From: JARIHD01 sp041743655
GTDB taxonomy: Bacteria; Patescibacteriota; Saccharimonadia; Saccharimonadales; UBA4665
DNA length: 37,723 bases
Assembly (NCBI GenBank): GCA_041743655.1
Contig: JBGTMJ010000002.1
Coordinates: 1 to 37,723, forward strand
Direction: 5' to 3'
In this document: positions 1 to 8,392 of the stretch, in pieces
How the letters are laid out: every line of letters begins with the position of its first letter
Position numbering within the stretch: the stretch's first letter is position 1
The notes under the pieces: model-generated
Told to the model about the DNA's origin: nothing
Database searches by the model: none
What the model saw: the letters and a program-made list of their open reading frames with translations, nothing else
Program-made: the position numbers and the translations under genes

Positions 1-182
1 TAAGTGCGATTGCCTATAATACTGGAGCCAACACCGGCAAAACAGTCATCAACTGACTTGCCAGAACTTTCGCTTGCGTCGCTTTGTCCATCGTTATATT
101 CCTCTAAAAAGCTCAGGTCGTCATTTTGCCCAGCAATAAAGCCGTCTAGCGACATTGCGATGTACAAGATTGTTTTGCTCAT
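1..182 (-). CDS. Dihydrofolate reductase/RibD C-terminal-like protein, N-terminal part only
   Basis: The frame opens at 182 and runs off the left edge, giving about 60 residues. It begins MSKTILYIAMSLDGFIAGQN and later reads GSSIIGNRT. The MSLDGFIAG stretch after a first beta strand is typical of the RibD C-terminal/dihydrofolate reductase-like fold (YwjB/YyaP-type proteins), which binds NADPH. A purine-rich AAGGAAAG lies about 8 bases before the ATG, supporting the start. The catalytic and C-terminal parts lie outside the window, so the substrate cannot be told; many such proteins are not true folate enzymes. The antisense open frame here is a shadow. Family assignment is good, function unknown. 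Confidence 0.75.
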   Translation of the reverse strand, partial: MSKTILYIAMSLDGFIAGQNDDLSFLEEYNDGQSDASESSGKSVDDCFAGVGSSIIGNRT

Positions 183-412
183 TATTTTCATTCTTTCCTT
201 TAGACAGTATACTACTGTCCTTTGGCATAGAGCGTTGGTTTCGGTTCACTACTTATGACGACCACTGCAAAAGCAATAGAGGCGTTGGGGCTTCGCTCAA
301 GTGGCAAAGTCGCCACACCCTTGCAAGCAAGGTTGTTTGTGTCGTTAGCGCCACGTAAACAGAGGAGAAATTGATATAATAAGACCAACTCTTAATAGTA
401 AGGAGTCGAACA
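183..412. promoter_or_regulatory. Intergenic region with promoter for the immunity-like gene and a small inverted repeat
   Basis: No gene is convincing here. A TATAAT box at 375-380 sits about 30 bases before the ATG at 413, and AAGGAG at 400-405 is a good ribosome binding site 7 bases before that ATG. No clear -35 box is seen. At 301-316 GTGGC and GCCAC flank a 6-base spacer, an inverted repeat that could be an operator; it has no T tract, so it is not a standard terminator. Confidence 0.5.
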
Positions 413-928
413 ATGATACTACCAAAGGAAAGAGACCCGCGTTTTATAACAATCCGACGAGGAGGATCGCTCACTGATTCTGATCATCATGATCTTGCGC
501 TGTGGGCTGCGTTGTGTGCGGAGCATGTGCTCTCGCTATTCGAGTCAGTTCGGCCAGATGATCCACGTCCGCGTCAGGCGATCGAGGCAGCTCGCGCTTG
601 GACGCGCGGAGAACTCAAGATGATGGAAACCCGCGCGCTAGGCGGCCATGCAATGGGCGCGGCGAGGGATCTACGTGGGGCAGCGCGGTTTGCGGCATAT
701 GCAGCTGGTCAAGCTGGTGTGGTCGCCCACGTTCCTGCTCACGAGCTTGGAGCAGCCGCCTATGCAATCAAGGCTGTAAAAGCTGCCGCTCCTGAAGGCA
801 GGCAAGACGAGGCCGGACGCAAAGAATGCACGTGGCAGCGCCAACAGCTTTCCGATGAAATCAGAGAGCTTGTACTAGATGACCAAAAAAATCGAAATGA
901 TATATGTTGGTCTGTGTTTGATTGTTAG
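413..928 (+). CDS. Putative immunity protein (Imm-5-like family)
   Basis: A 171-residue soluble protein, very rich in alanine. It opens with DPRFITIRRGGSLTDSDH, continues LALWAALCAEHVLSLFE and ARAWTRGEL, and ends ELVLDDQKNRNDICWSVFDC. These blocks match, from memory, the family annotated as putative immunity protein (Imm-5-like), common in Actinobacteria and Firmicutes and predicted to neutralise a contact-dependent or polymorphic toxin. No toxin gene is visible beside it. The coding sequence is GC-rich with runs such as GCGCGGCG, unlike the AT-richer genes further right, consistent with transfer from a high-GC donor. The start is supported by AAGGAG 7 bases upstream. Actual immunity function is unproven. 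Confidence 0.65.
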   Translation: MILPKERDPRFITIRRGGSLTDSDHHDLALWAALCAEHVLSLFESVRPDDPRPRQAIEAARAWTRGELKMMETRALGGHAMGAARDLRGAARFAAYAAGQAGVVAHVPAHELGAAAYAIKAVKAAAPEGRQDEAGRKECTWQRQQLSDEIRELVLDDQKNRNDICWSVFDC

Positions 929-973
929 CCAGTATAGGGAGATAAGGACGTTCCTTATTCGCAAGCTTCTAAG

Positions 974-1007
974 TTTTCAGAAAGTTGTCAGTATAACCTT
1001 ATATACT
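974..1007 (+). promoter_or_regulatory. Promoter with 11-bp-spaced direct repeats before the response regulator
   Basis: TTTTCAG at 974-980 and TTGTCAG at 985-991 are direct repeats 11 bases apart, the helical spacing expected for an OmpR-family dimer. TATACT at 1002-1007 is the likely -10 box. It lies only 7 bases before the ATG at 1015, and no Shine-Dalgarno is present, so the transcript is probably leaderless. The same TTGTCAG with 10 bases before a TATA box recurs at 2657 before the transporter operon. Autoregulation is an inference. Confidence 0.5.
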
Positions 1008-1014
1008 AAGAACC

Positions 1015-1686
1015 ATGAAGGTCTTATTGGTTGAGGATACCGTGAAGCTTGCAAATCTTGTCGCAGAGAATTTGCGCATGGGCGGTTACGTGGTCGAGAT
1101 CGCTTCAACAGCAGAGGAAGCCTTGGACTTAACCCATGCCGAGAGGTACGATGCTATCATCTTAGATCGGATGCTGCCGGATAATCAGGATGGCCTCAAT
1201 GTTTGCGCTGACTTACGCGCTCAGGGAAACCATACGCCAATCCTGATGTTGACAGCACTTGGCAATATTGACCATCGTGTGGAAGGGTTTGAAAGCGGAG
1301 CGGACGACTACCTACCCAAGCCATTCGACATGCGTGAACTCCTAGCTCGAGTTTCCGCACTCACTCGCCGCCCGAAAGAAGCACCCGTGCCGGTACTGGT
1401 GAAAGCAGCTGACGTACATATAAATCTGGCGAAAAAACGCGTAGAAGTTCGAGGAGAAGAAGTAAAACTAAGCAGAAGATTATGGCGGCTTTTAGAGTAC
1501 CTCGCCGTACATCAAGGGCAAACTATCAGCAAAGAACTGTTGATTGATCGGGTGTGGGGTATGGATAGCGACGTCCTAGAGAATGCCGTAGAAGCAGCCA
1601 TCCGCAACCTACGCCGAAAGCTCGGTGACGATAAGGGTGAAACCATCCAGACCATGCATGGATTCGGGTACAGGCTTAAGCTATGA
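1015..1686 (+). CDS. OmpR/PhoB-type response regulator
   Basis: A 223-residue two-component transcription factor. The receiver domain spans about residues 1-115: acidic pair E7/D8, phospho-acceptor D51 in IILDRMLPD, switch T80, and K102 in the YLPKPFD turn. The C-terminal winged-helix domain covers about 128-222 (VHINLAKKRVEVRGEEVKLS to MHGFGYRLKL). Its stop overlaps the kinase start by four bases (ATGA), so the two are translationally coupled and must be cognate. It probably binds the direct repeats upstream of itself and those before the transporter operon at 2657. No Shine-Dalgarno precedes the ATG; the -10 box is 7 bases away. The signal sensed is not known. Confidence 0.93.
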   Translation: MKVLLVEDTVKLANLVAENLRMGGYVVEIASTAEEALDLTHAERYDAIILDRMLPDNQDGLNVCADLRAQGNHTPILMLTALGNIDHRVEGFESGADDYLPKPFDMRELLARVSALTRRPKEAPVPVLVKAADVHINLAKKRVEVRGEEVKLSRRLWRLLEYLAVHQGQTISKELLIDRVWGMDSDVLENAVEAAIRNLRRKLGDDKGETIQTMHGFGYRLKL

Positions 1687-2639
1687 ATATACAAAAGAAA
1701 TTATACGCGTCCGCACAGCGCAAGCTTGTACTATGGTCTGTTGCTGCGATGATCCTCATGACTACTAGCTTTGTTGCCACCGCCTATTTAGTGTCGACCA
1801 ACTGGCTGGGAGAACACTCTGCCTCGCAGTTCCAGCAGGTACCACAGCATCGACAGAGTCTCTTATTCACATTGTTAGCCGTTCAGGGAAGTATTTTTGT
1901 TATTGGCACAGCCCTGAGCGTGGCCTTTGCTCGAAAAACTTTAAAGCCAATTAGGCTGGCGCATCAATCCCAGGCCGACTTTGCCGCGAACGCACACCAC
2001 CAACTGAACACTCCGATTACTGTCATGCAAGCCGAAATTGATACTGCTCTAAAACGCAGAAGTCAACGGCCAGAAGATAGCCAACGTACTTTGCGTAGCC
2101 TGCACGAAGAGTTACAGCTACTGCGTGCAACCAGCGAGGAGTTACTTTTGCTTGCCGATGGCGCGTCAGATCACCCTACTAAAGCACTGCACCCAACAAG
2201 TGAAGAATTAGTCAGCGTTCTACGTTTACTAAATAGTCGTTTCGAGTTTCGTGTTGAAACTTTAATTACGCCTGGCGTGCAGACTACCTTATCTCGAGAA
2301 GAACTGCGCATTATCCTTGAGACGCTAGTGGACAACACGGTGAAGCATGCCGGTGTCCCTCTCAAAGAGCTTGATGTAGCTGTTGCGTTGCAAAAATACA
2401 AAAATGGCGTACGTCTTACGTATAGCGATAATGGCAAGGGTCTTGCTGGAGGTGAGGAAAAACGGATATTCGAGCGCCGGTTCCGTGGAGCACGTGCCGT
2501 CAAAGCTCGGACCCAAGGCAGCGGCTTAGGGCTTTCAATTGTAGCCAACATTGTCCATGCCCATAAAGGCAAGTCTGCGGCTAACAACATGCCCACAGGA
2601 GGGCTGCAAATTACTATAAGCCTTCCGCCTTCTTCTTAA
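1683..2639 (+). CDS. Membrane sensor histidine kinase
   Basis: A 318-residue kinase. Two membrane helices (about 15-37 and 60-82) enclose an outside loop of only some 22 residues, so this is a small-loop sensor that may sense within the membrane or through the neighbouring transporter. No clear HAMP domain separates the second helix from the dimerisation domain. The phospho-acceptor is H106 in NAHHQLNTPIT. The ATPase domain shows the N box ETLVDNTVKHA, the G1 box YSDNGKGL, the F box region IFERRFRG and the G2 box GSGLGLSIV. All catalytic motifs look intact. The kinase would phosphorylate the response regulator encoded just before it. Confidence 0.93.
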   Translation: MNIQKKLYASAQRKLVLWSVAAMILMTTSFVATAYLVSTNWLGEHSASQFQQVPQHRQSLLFTLLAVQGSIFVIGTALSVAFARKTLKPIRLAHQSQADFAANAHHQLNTPITVMQAEIDTALKRRSQRPEDSQRTLRSLHEELQLLRATSEELLLLADGASDHPTKALHPTSEELVSVLRLLNSRFEFRVETLITPGVQTTLSREELRIILETLVDNTVKHAGVPLKELDVAVALQKYKNGVRLTYSDNGKGLAGGEEKRIFERRFRGARAVKARTQGSGLGLSIVANIVHAHKGKSAANNMPTGGLQITISLPPSS

Positions 2640-2645
2640 GCTAAA

Positions 2646-2692
2646 CCGTAAGTTTTTTGTCAGAACTATTCGCTATATTACTGTGTAAGGAG
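2646..2692 (+). promoter_or_regulatory. Promoter and RBS of the transporter operon
   Basis: TTGTCAG at 2657-2663 is followed after 10 bases by TATATT at 2674-2679, the same layout as at 985-1007 before the response regulator. AAGGAG at 2687-2692 is a strong ribosome binding site 8 bases before the ATG at 2701. The short gap between the TTGTCAG and the -10 box suits an activator-dependent promoter in which the regulator replaces a normal -35 contact. That mechanism is inferred. Confidence 0.5.
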
Positions 2693-2700
2693 ATTTTAAT

Positions 2701-2856
2701 ATGCAGGATAATCAAGCGAAACAACCGAACAAGAACAAAAAAATAATTATCATACTCATTATTATCGCGGTAGTTGCGGGCGGCGTTATTTTTGCAGTCA
2801 CTAAGGCTTCAGATATCAAGCTGCCGTCCCATAGTGATATGCGACGCAACCATTAA
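2701..2856 (+). CDS. Small single-pass membrane protein (51 aa)
   Basis: Begins MQDNQAKQPNKNKKIIIILI. A lysine-rich cytoplasmic N-terminus is followed by one strongly hydrophobic helix at about residues 15-33 and a short polar tail ending DMRRNH. A near-ideal AAGGAG site 8 bases upstream and its place as first gene after the regulated promoter argue that it is real. I do not recognise a family. Being co-transcribed with the ATPase and permease, it could be a small accessory subunit of that transporter or a regulator of the kinase; neither is shown. Confidence 0.7.
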   Translation: MQDNQAKQPNKNKKIIIILIIIAVVAGGVIFAVTKASDIKLPSHSDMRRNH

Positions 2857-2884
2857 ACTATCTTAAAACCAGGAACAATAATCT

Positions 2885-3592
2885 ATGAGTAAGAATGCTA
2901 CAGAAACAAGTGCCATCCAGTTGCGGGGTGTAATGAAAGACTATTCGGTTGCAGCCGGAAAATTTACCGCCCTTCATCAGATGAACCTGGACATCGCTAA
3001 TGGAGAGTTTGTTGCTATTGTCGGCAAGTCCGGTAGTGGTAAGACGACATTACTCAATCTTTTGACAGGTATTGACCGCCAGACAAAGGGCGAAGTCGTT
3101 GTGGCTGGGACTGACTTAGGTTCACTTTCAGAATCGCAGCTAGCCGAGTGGCGCGGTCGGAATATCGGGTTGGTATTCCAATTCTTCCAACTGCTGCCGA
3201 CTTTGACCGTCGTCCAGAACGTGCAATTACCAATGGATTTCGCCAAGACTGTTCCTGCGGTGGATCGCAGGTCTCGGGCGTTACAGTTACTTGATCGGGT
3301 TGGTATCAAAGATCAAGCAGACAAGTTGCCCGCTACACTTTCGGGCGGTCAACAACAACGGGCAGCGATTGCACGGGCCCTAGCCAATGACCCGCCCATC
3401 CTGCTTTGTGACGAGCCGACTGGTAACCTCGATTCGGCAAATAGGATGTCGGTCTTAGAGTTGTTTGCCCAGCTGAACGCTGAAGGTCGTACCATTGTCA
3501 TGGTCACTCATGAACGTGATGCTGCCGACTTTACAAACCGGCAGATAACGCTGGTTGACGGCCGTGTCGCTAGCGGCGCTCAAAGGAATTAG
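2885..3592 (+). CDS. ABC transporter ATPase, LolD/MacB type
   Basis: A 235-residue ATP-binding subunit. Walker A GKSGSGKT is at residues 47-54, the Q loop is near Q99, the signature LSGGQQQR is at 152-159, Walker B ILLCDEP at 172-178 and the switch histidine is H209. Length and the GQQQRAAIARAL stretch fit the LolD/MacB/FtsE group that partners FtsX-fold permeases. These are mechanotransmitters or exporters that move lipoproteins, peptides or drugs at the outer face of the membrane. The permease starts 6 bases after its stop. Substrate unknown; with an adjacent two-component system, antimicrobial-peptide or cell-envelope stress resistance is a reasonable guess. Confidence 0.93.
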   Translation: MSKNATETSAIQLRGVMKDYSVAAGKFTALHQMNLDIANGEFVAIVGKSGSGKTTLLNLLTGIDRQTKGEVVVAGTDLGSLSESQLAEWRGRNIGLVFQFFQLLPTLTVVQNVQLPMDFAKTVPAVDRRSRALQLLDRVGIKDQADKLPATLSGGQQQRAAIARALANDPPILLCDEPTGNLDSANRMSVLELFAQLNAEGRTIVMVTHERDAADFTNRQITLVDGRVASGAQRN

Positions 3593-3598
3593 CTAGGC

Positions 3599-6034
3599 AT
3601 GACAAAATTATTGTTTATAAAATTACTTAGAGACTTGCGGACAAGCTTAGGCCGCACCACGATGATGGTGATAGCCATCAGCATCAGTCTGATTGCTTTC
3701 AGTACCATGCTGTATGCGCGTTCGATTGTCGACTCACAGCAGAGCGTTAACTACGCCAGCACCAACCCCGCTTCAGCCAGGATCACTATCGAGCCGGGTG
3801 CTACGCCAAGTCAAGCTGAGGCCATCACTACTCTAGCCAAGGCCGAACCAGGCGTTATTGACGCTACTATGCGCTCAATATCTAGTGTGCAGATTCAGGG
3901 AGAAGCTGGTGAGCAGACAGAGCTACAACTCTTTATCGCCGCTCCAAATGACCCGCTACGTATCGCCACGTTTAAGATCGAACAAGGCAACTGGCCAGCT
4001 CCTGCGGCCAGTATTCTTTTGGAACGATCGGCGCTTAAAGCGCTTGGTCTCAAGGTCGGTGACAGCGTGATGGCCACCAGTCGAGACGACAAGCCAGTAT
4101 CGCTCAAGATCAGTGGGGTGGTACACGATCAGGGCGTAGCGCCCGGAAATTACGGCTATATTTCTACAGACTCCCTGCCACTGCTTGGCGAACCAGCAGT
4201 CCTCAACCAGCTGGCCATTACCGTGGCAGATCAGGAGGGTCAAACCACACCGAGCCGTAACCGAGATACCATCGTACGCACTGCGCTTGGCCTGGCCGAC
4301 CGACTGAAAGAAATGCCCGGCGTCGCGGTCGAACAGGTAGCGGTTCCGCCACCCTACGAACACCCGCACCAGAATATATCGAACGCGCTACTGACCGCGC
4401 TACTCGCTTTCGGCGCCCTGTCGCTGCTGCTCAGTGCCGTTCTAATCGCAACGATGTTCAATGGCCTGCTCGCACAGCAGATACCCCAAATCGGCATGAT
4501 GAAAGCCATCGGTGCTCGCTCCAGTCGAATTCTGCAACTGTACCTGATCATGATTTTGCTCATCTCCGCTGTGGCGACAGCCCTGGCATTTATCCCAGGT
4601 ATTGTTATGGGTGGTGCGCTGGCCCAGCTGGTGCTGAGTGCCGCGCTAAACATTGACGTCGTTAATGCGGTAATTCCCTGGTGGGCTTACGCGACAACCA
4701 TTGTTGTGGGCGTTCTTTTGCCAATACTCATGTCGCTCGGGCCACTCCTGCAAGCCAGCCGCCGAACAGTGCGGCAGTCGCTCGATGACCGTGGCACAGG
4801 TAACCAAGGAGCCAAGGCAACCAGGTTCTATACTTGGCTTGGTAAATTCCGTGGCGTAGATCGTATCCTGCTGATGGCGCTGGGTAACATTTTTCGGCGG
4901 CGGGCACGATTCCTACTGTCAGTCGGGCTGCTGACAATGGCTGGAACGATATTTATTGCCGGACTTAATACAAAGGCGGGCTTTGAAGCGATTCCAATGA
5001 CAGTCACCGAAGCGCAGCGCTGGGATGTCAATGTACGACTGGGCGCACCGGCCTCGGCCAGCGAGCTTACCGGCATCATCAACGACGTACCTGGTGTCAC
5101 CAACGTCGAAACCTGGAATACGGTTTTGACTGGCATTCAATACCCCGGCCAAACCAACGTCACCAGCACCTACCCAGATCAAGGGCACGGTTCTATGAGC
5201 CTCACCGCCATTCCCCCAGAAACGTCAACGTTCAAGACGCCGCCAGTCTTAGAAGGACGATGGCTAGATGCTGATGACATTGATGCCATTGTTCTCAATC
5301 AGAATATACGAAAAACCTTACCCAATGTAAAAGTCGGCGAACAAATACAACTACCAATAGAAGATCGGATGTCTACCTGGCGTGTCGTGGGTATCGTGGA
5401 GGAGCTAGCCGGTGCAACCTGTCCGTGTGTGTCGCAGGCGGGCTTCGAGCAAGCCACCGGCCGCATTGGGCAGGCTAATGTCATCCGCTTTGTGACTGAG
5501 CGTCATGACTTGCAAGCTCGAACCACTGCCGGGGAGGCTGCCGTGCTGGCGCTGGCAAATGCAGAGATCAAAGGCCAAGCACAGCCGCTCGACAAGTTGA
5601 TAGAGTCTATCGGGGGTCATACCGGCATACTCATCACCTTGATTTTGTTAATCGCTTCCGTTATCGGCGTGGTCGGCTTAGTAGGCCTCGGTTCAATGAT
5701 GAGTACCAATGTGATTGAGCGTACTCGTGAGTTTGGCATAATGAACGCTATTGGTGCACCCGCTTCCACCGTGCGGCGTCTAGTGGTATTAGAAGGCATC
5801 TTCATAGCGGTGGCGAGCTGTATGGTTGCGGTTGTTCCGGCTTTGGCGCTTACATCGGCTATGGGTACGGGGCTTGGCAATCTGTTCTTCGGCGCGCCAG
5901 TGCCGTTCCAGGTGTCGGTACCCGGAATTGTTATTTGGGTTGTCATAGTGATACTTGGCGCGGTACTAGCCACGTTGCTACCCGCGTACCGAGCGTCACG
6001 GCTGACGGTTCGAGAAGCGTTGGCATATCTGTAA
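3599..6034 (+). CDS. FtsX-family ABC transporter permease, two repeats
   Basis: An 811-residue permease made of two FtsX/MacB-type halves. Half one: N-terminal helix at about 20-40, an extracytoplasmic domain to about 260, then three helices (NALLTALLAFGALSLLLSAV, LYLIMILLISAVATALAF, WWAYATTIVVGVLLPILM). Half two repeats this with a helix near 440, an extracytoplasmic domain to about 670 and three closing helices. Both halves carry the conserved cytoplasmic phrase around MMKAIGARSSRI and IMNAIGAPASTV that docks to the ATPase. Eight membrane helices in total. The outer domain of half two holds the only close cysteine pair, CPC. It forms the transporter with the preceding ATPase; cargo is unknown. 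Confidence 0.9.
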   Translation: MTKLLFIKLLRDLRTSLGRTTMMVIAISISLIAFSTMLYARSIVDSQQSVNYASTNPASARITIEPGATPSQAEAITTLAKAEPGVIDATMRSISSVQIQGEAGEQTELQLFIAAPNDPLRIATFKIEQGNWPAPAASILLERSALKALGLKVGDSVMATSRDDKPVSLKISGVVHDQGVAPGNYGYISTDSLPLLGEPAVLNQLAITVADQEGQTTPSRNRDTIVRTALGLADRLKEMPGVAVEQVAVPPPYEHPHQNISNALLTALLAFGALSLLLSAVLIATMFNGLLAQQIPQIGMMKAIGARSSRILQLYLIMILLISAVATALAFIPGIVMGGALAQLVLSAALNIDVVNAVIPWWAYATTIVVGVLLPILMSLGPLLQASRRTVRQSLDDRGTGNQGAKATRFYTWLGKFRGVDRILLMALGNIFRRRARFLLSVGLLTMAGTIFIAGLNTKAGFEAIPMTVTEAQRWDVNVRLGAPASASELTGIINDVPGVTNVETWNTVLTGIQYPGQTNVTSTYPDQGHGSMSLTAIPPETSTFKTPPVLEGRWLDADDIDAIVLNQNIRKTLPNVKVGEQIQLPIEDRMSTWRVVGIVEELAGATCPCVSQAGFEQATGRIGQANVIRFVTERHDLQARTTAGEAAVLALANAEIKGQAQPLDKLIESIGGHTGILITLILLIASVIGVVGLVGLGSMMSTNVIERTREFGIMNAIGAPASTVRRLVVLEGIFIAVASCMVAVVPALALTSAMGTGLGNLFFGAPVPFQVSVPGIVIWVVIVILGAVLATLLPAYRASRLTVREALAYL

Positions 6035-6069
6035 CACGTGATGAGTAATGTAAACGTAAGGAGAAAATA

Positions 6070-6474
6070 ATGGATAACAAAGACGACGTAGCTAGAAATA
6101 CGAATGAGCCAGATACCGCGCAGTCAGGTGATCCGGTCGTTTCTGAAACAGGTGTGCATTGGCACACGGACTTGGCGGTTATCATTAACGGTCAGACTCA
6201 GGTTATTCCCCCAAATCTTTCAGGAGACTACCTTGGCACTCAAGACTCCAGTGGTAAGGTGCATTGGGGACCAAGTGGCCGTGTCACAGAGAGCCAGCTA
6301 CGCCTGACTGTCTTTTTTCAGACTTGGGGTCAGCCATTTAGCCCTTCGCAGATATTAGACAAGCAAAATAGCTCAGAAGGCATAGTAAAGATGACGGTAA
6401 ACGGACAGCCAAACACAGAGTTTGAAAATTACAGCATTAAAGATGGCGATAAAATAGAGATTCGTTACGAATAG
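6070..6474 (+). CDS. Small HxH-motif protein of the transporter operon
   Basis: A 134-residue protein with a polar first 25 residues and no obvious signal peptide. The body reads HWHTDLAVIINGQTQVIPPN, then SSGKVHWGP, LTVFFQTWGQPF, and VNGQPNTEFENYSIKDGDKI near the end. This order recalls a poorly described family of archaea and CPR bacteria in which HxH, a THD-type motif and HvE residues precede an FFxxWG block, suspected to bind metal. Here the second motif is altered (TQDSSGKVHW). An AAGGAG site lies before the ATG. It sits 35 bases after the permease stop and is probably in the same operon. Metal binding is a guess. Confidence 0.55.
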   Translation: MDNKDDVARNTNEPDTAQSGDPVVSETGVHWHTDLAVIINGQTQVIPPNLSGDYLGTQDSSGKVHWGPSGRVTESQLRLTVFFQTWGQPFSPSQILDKQNSSEGIVKMTVNGQPNTEFENYSIKDGDKIEIRYE

Positions 6475-6537
6475 CTAGTAGATAGGACGCAACCCAGAGG
6501 GTTAAGTAATTGAGTTAAGGTCTACGAGGGAGCAAAG

Positions 6538-6948
6538 ATGAGTGAAAAAACAATAACCAGTCATAAAAAGAAGCAAATTTTTATAACCTCTGCTGTGATC
6601 TTGGTAATCGTGTTGGTCGGCTTGGTGGTGATAGTCGGCGGTAAGATTCGTAAGATGCACTCATCACCAACTGCTAGTGTGCCAGCTACTAACGGTGTTT
6701 CGGAAAGTAGTAATCAAACCAATAACGCTCCAGCAGATAGTGACCAGCTTTTCGGTAGTATAAAAGATTATTTCAAAGCTGACGGCGCGGTCGATACTGC
6801 TAAGGTCAAAGAAGTCAAAGACCAAATACCCGCGCAGTTTGTCAGCCATCTGGCCGGTCGGCTTGACCCGCTGATTGATTCGGCACTTAGAAAGGGCGAC
6901 ATCACCGACAAACAAGCCGAGGAGCTTAGAGTCGCTTTTGGAATATAA
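6538..6948 (+). CDS. Membrane-anchored protein of unknown function
   Basis: A 136-residue protein. The basic N-terminus (SHKKKQ) is followed by one membrane helix at about 16-38 (FITSAVILVIVLVGLVVIVG). A Ser/Asn/Thr-rich linker to about residue 70 follows, then a compact helical domain beginning LFGSIKDYFKADGAVDTAKV and ending ADKQ-type repeats (DKQAEELRVAFGI). Topology suggests that the C-terminal domain faces outside. A GAGGGAG site precedes the ATG. As last gene of the transporter operon it may be an extracytoplasmic partner of the permease. I do not recognise the family. No terminator is visible after it. Confidence 0.65.
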   Translation: MSEKTITSHKKKQIFITSAVILVIVLVGLVVIVGGKIRKMHSSPTASVPATNGVSESSNQTNNAPADSDQLFGSIKDYFKADGAVDTAKVKEVKDQIPAQFVSHLAGRLDPLIDSALRKGDITDKQAEELRVAFGI

Positions 6949-7070
6949 AACATATGGCGACAAAGTATTATAAAAACATCAAAAACCTACACAAGCTTCA
7001 CTTCACGAATAGTTGAGTATTTCAAACAAACCCCTAGACTTACAACACCTTCGCGGTACCTTGTCCTTGT

Positions 7071-8348
7071 ATGGAAAAACAAGAAATCAAGTACTGCCTG
7101 TACGCCCGCAAATCTACTGAGAGCGATGAACGCCAAGCCATGTCCATTGACTCCCAAATCAAGGAAATGACGGCCATGGCCGAACGTGAAGGGCTACAAG
7201 TTATAGAGATCAAACAAGAGAGCCATTCAGCCAAACAATCGGGCCAGCGTCCGGTATTCCTTCAGCTAATAGCAGATCTCCGCAGTGATAAGTTTCAGGG
7301 AATACTAACGTGGGCACCAGACAGGTTATCCCGTAATGCCGGTGACCTCGGCTCCCTAGTAGACTTAATGGACTCAAATCATCTTGTTCACATCCGGACG
7401 TTCGGACAAAGCTTCAGCAACACACCGAATGAGAAGTTCCTCCTCATGATTCTATGCTCACAGGCTAAGCTGGAAAACGATAACCGAGGTGTGAATGTAA
7501 AACGTGGTATTAGAGCTAAGTGCGAAATGGGCTGGCGACCCTGTATGCCACCAATCGGTTACTATAATCGAGCTTTCAATGGCGTGAAGGATATTGTAGA
7601 GGATCCGGAACGAGCACCGTACATCAAGGAGATGTTTGAACGCATCGCTCTTCGGGGCGATAGCGGTCGCACGGTCAAGAAATGGCTGGATAAGAAAGGT
7701 TTCACTACACGATCTGGAGCAATGGTCACCCTTAGCCAGATCTATCTAATGCTCAAGAATCCGTTTTACTACGGAGTATTTGAATATCCCAAGAAAAGCG
7801 GCACTTGGTATGATGGCTCACACCCAAAGCTCGTTAGCAAAGAGCTGTACGATAAAGTGCAGATCCAACTCCAAGTGCCGCGAAAATCCAAGTGGGGCAT
7901 GAAAGAGTTTGCCTTCCGAGGCCTTATCAACTGCGCTGGCTGCGGCTCACAAATAACTGGCGAAGAGCATTTCAAGAAACGTGTAGATGGCGGTCGGAAT
8001 CGGCACGTTTATTATCACTGTACGAGACAGATAGATTATGAATGTAAAGAACCCTATATTAAGCAAGGGGCATTGGAAGAACAATTGCTGCGTATTATTG
8101 CAAACCTCAAGATTAGTGAGGTGCATGTTACCGAAAAACTGCGCTACTGCCTTAAAGAGTATCAGGACATGACCAAAGACCTTGCCATGAATGGAGCAAA
8201 CGAAGATATCCGGACACAGACGGACTTATTGCATGCTTATGCGAGCTACTTGCTAAATAACGGCAACGAGAAGCAAAAGGCCGAGTTTTATAAAAGTCTA
8301 AGACTCAAACTGCAGCTCCACGATAAGCAGCTAGTCAAACTGGATTAA
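7071..8348 (+). CDS. Large serine recombinase (integrase/resolvase), first copy
   Basis: A 425-residue site-specific recombinase. The resolvase catalytic domain fills about residues 6-145, with nucleophile S15 in YARKSTES and the WAPDRLSRN motif. The Recombinase domain follows at about 165-265. The zinc beta-ribbon has paired cysteines in CAGCG and later in YYHCTR and DYECKE, and a helical tail closes the protein. It cuts and rejoins att sites through a serine-DNA intermediate. It is related to but clearly different from the recombinase at 8411-10045, which points the other way. It lies outside that 17.9-kb element. A tRNA-like 3' fragment is only 45 bases after its stop, so it may be the integrase of a separate element extending left. 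No Shine-Dalgarno is evident. Confidence 0.93.
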   Translation: MEKQEIKYCLYARKSTESDERQAMSIDSQIKEMTAMAEREGLQVIEIKQESHSAKQSGQRPVFLQLIADLRSDKFQGILTWAPDRLSRNAGDLGSLVDLMDSNHLVHIRTFGQSFSNTPNEKFLLMILCSQAKLENDNRGVNVKRGIRAKCEMGWRPCMPPIGYYNRAFNGVKDIVEDPERAPYIKEMFERIALRGDSGRTVKKWLDKKGFTTRSGAMVTLSQIYLMLKNPFYYGVFEYPKKSGTWYDGSHPKLVSKELYDKVQIQLQVPRKSKWGMKEFAFRGLINCAGCGSQITGEEHFKKRVDGGRNRHVYYHCTRQIDYECKEPYIKQGALEEQLLRIIANLKISEVHVTEKLRYCLKEYQDMTKDLAMNGANEDIRTQTDLLHAYASYLLNNGNEKQKAEFYKSLRLKLQLHDKQLVKLD

Positions 8349-8392
8349 AGAGCAAAATAAGCTGAAATTATAGCCGCATATTAGGAACCGAA

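Noticed and set aside
4..258. Plus-strand open frame at the left edge.
   Set aside because: It is antisense to a recognisable RibD/DHFR-like N-terminus on the minus strand with a good ribosome binding site.
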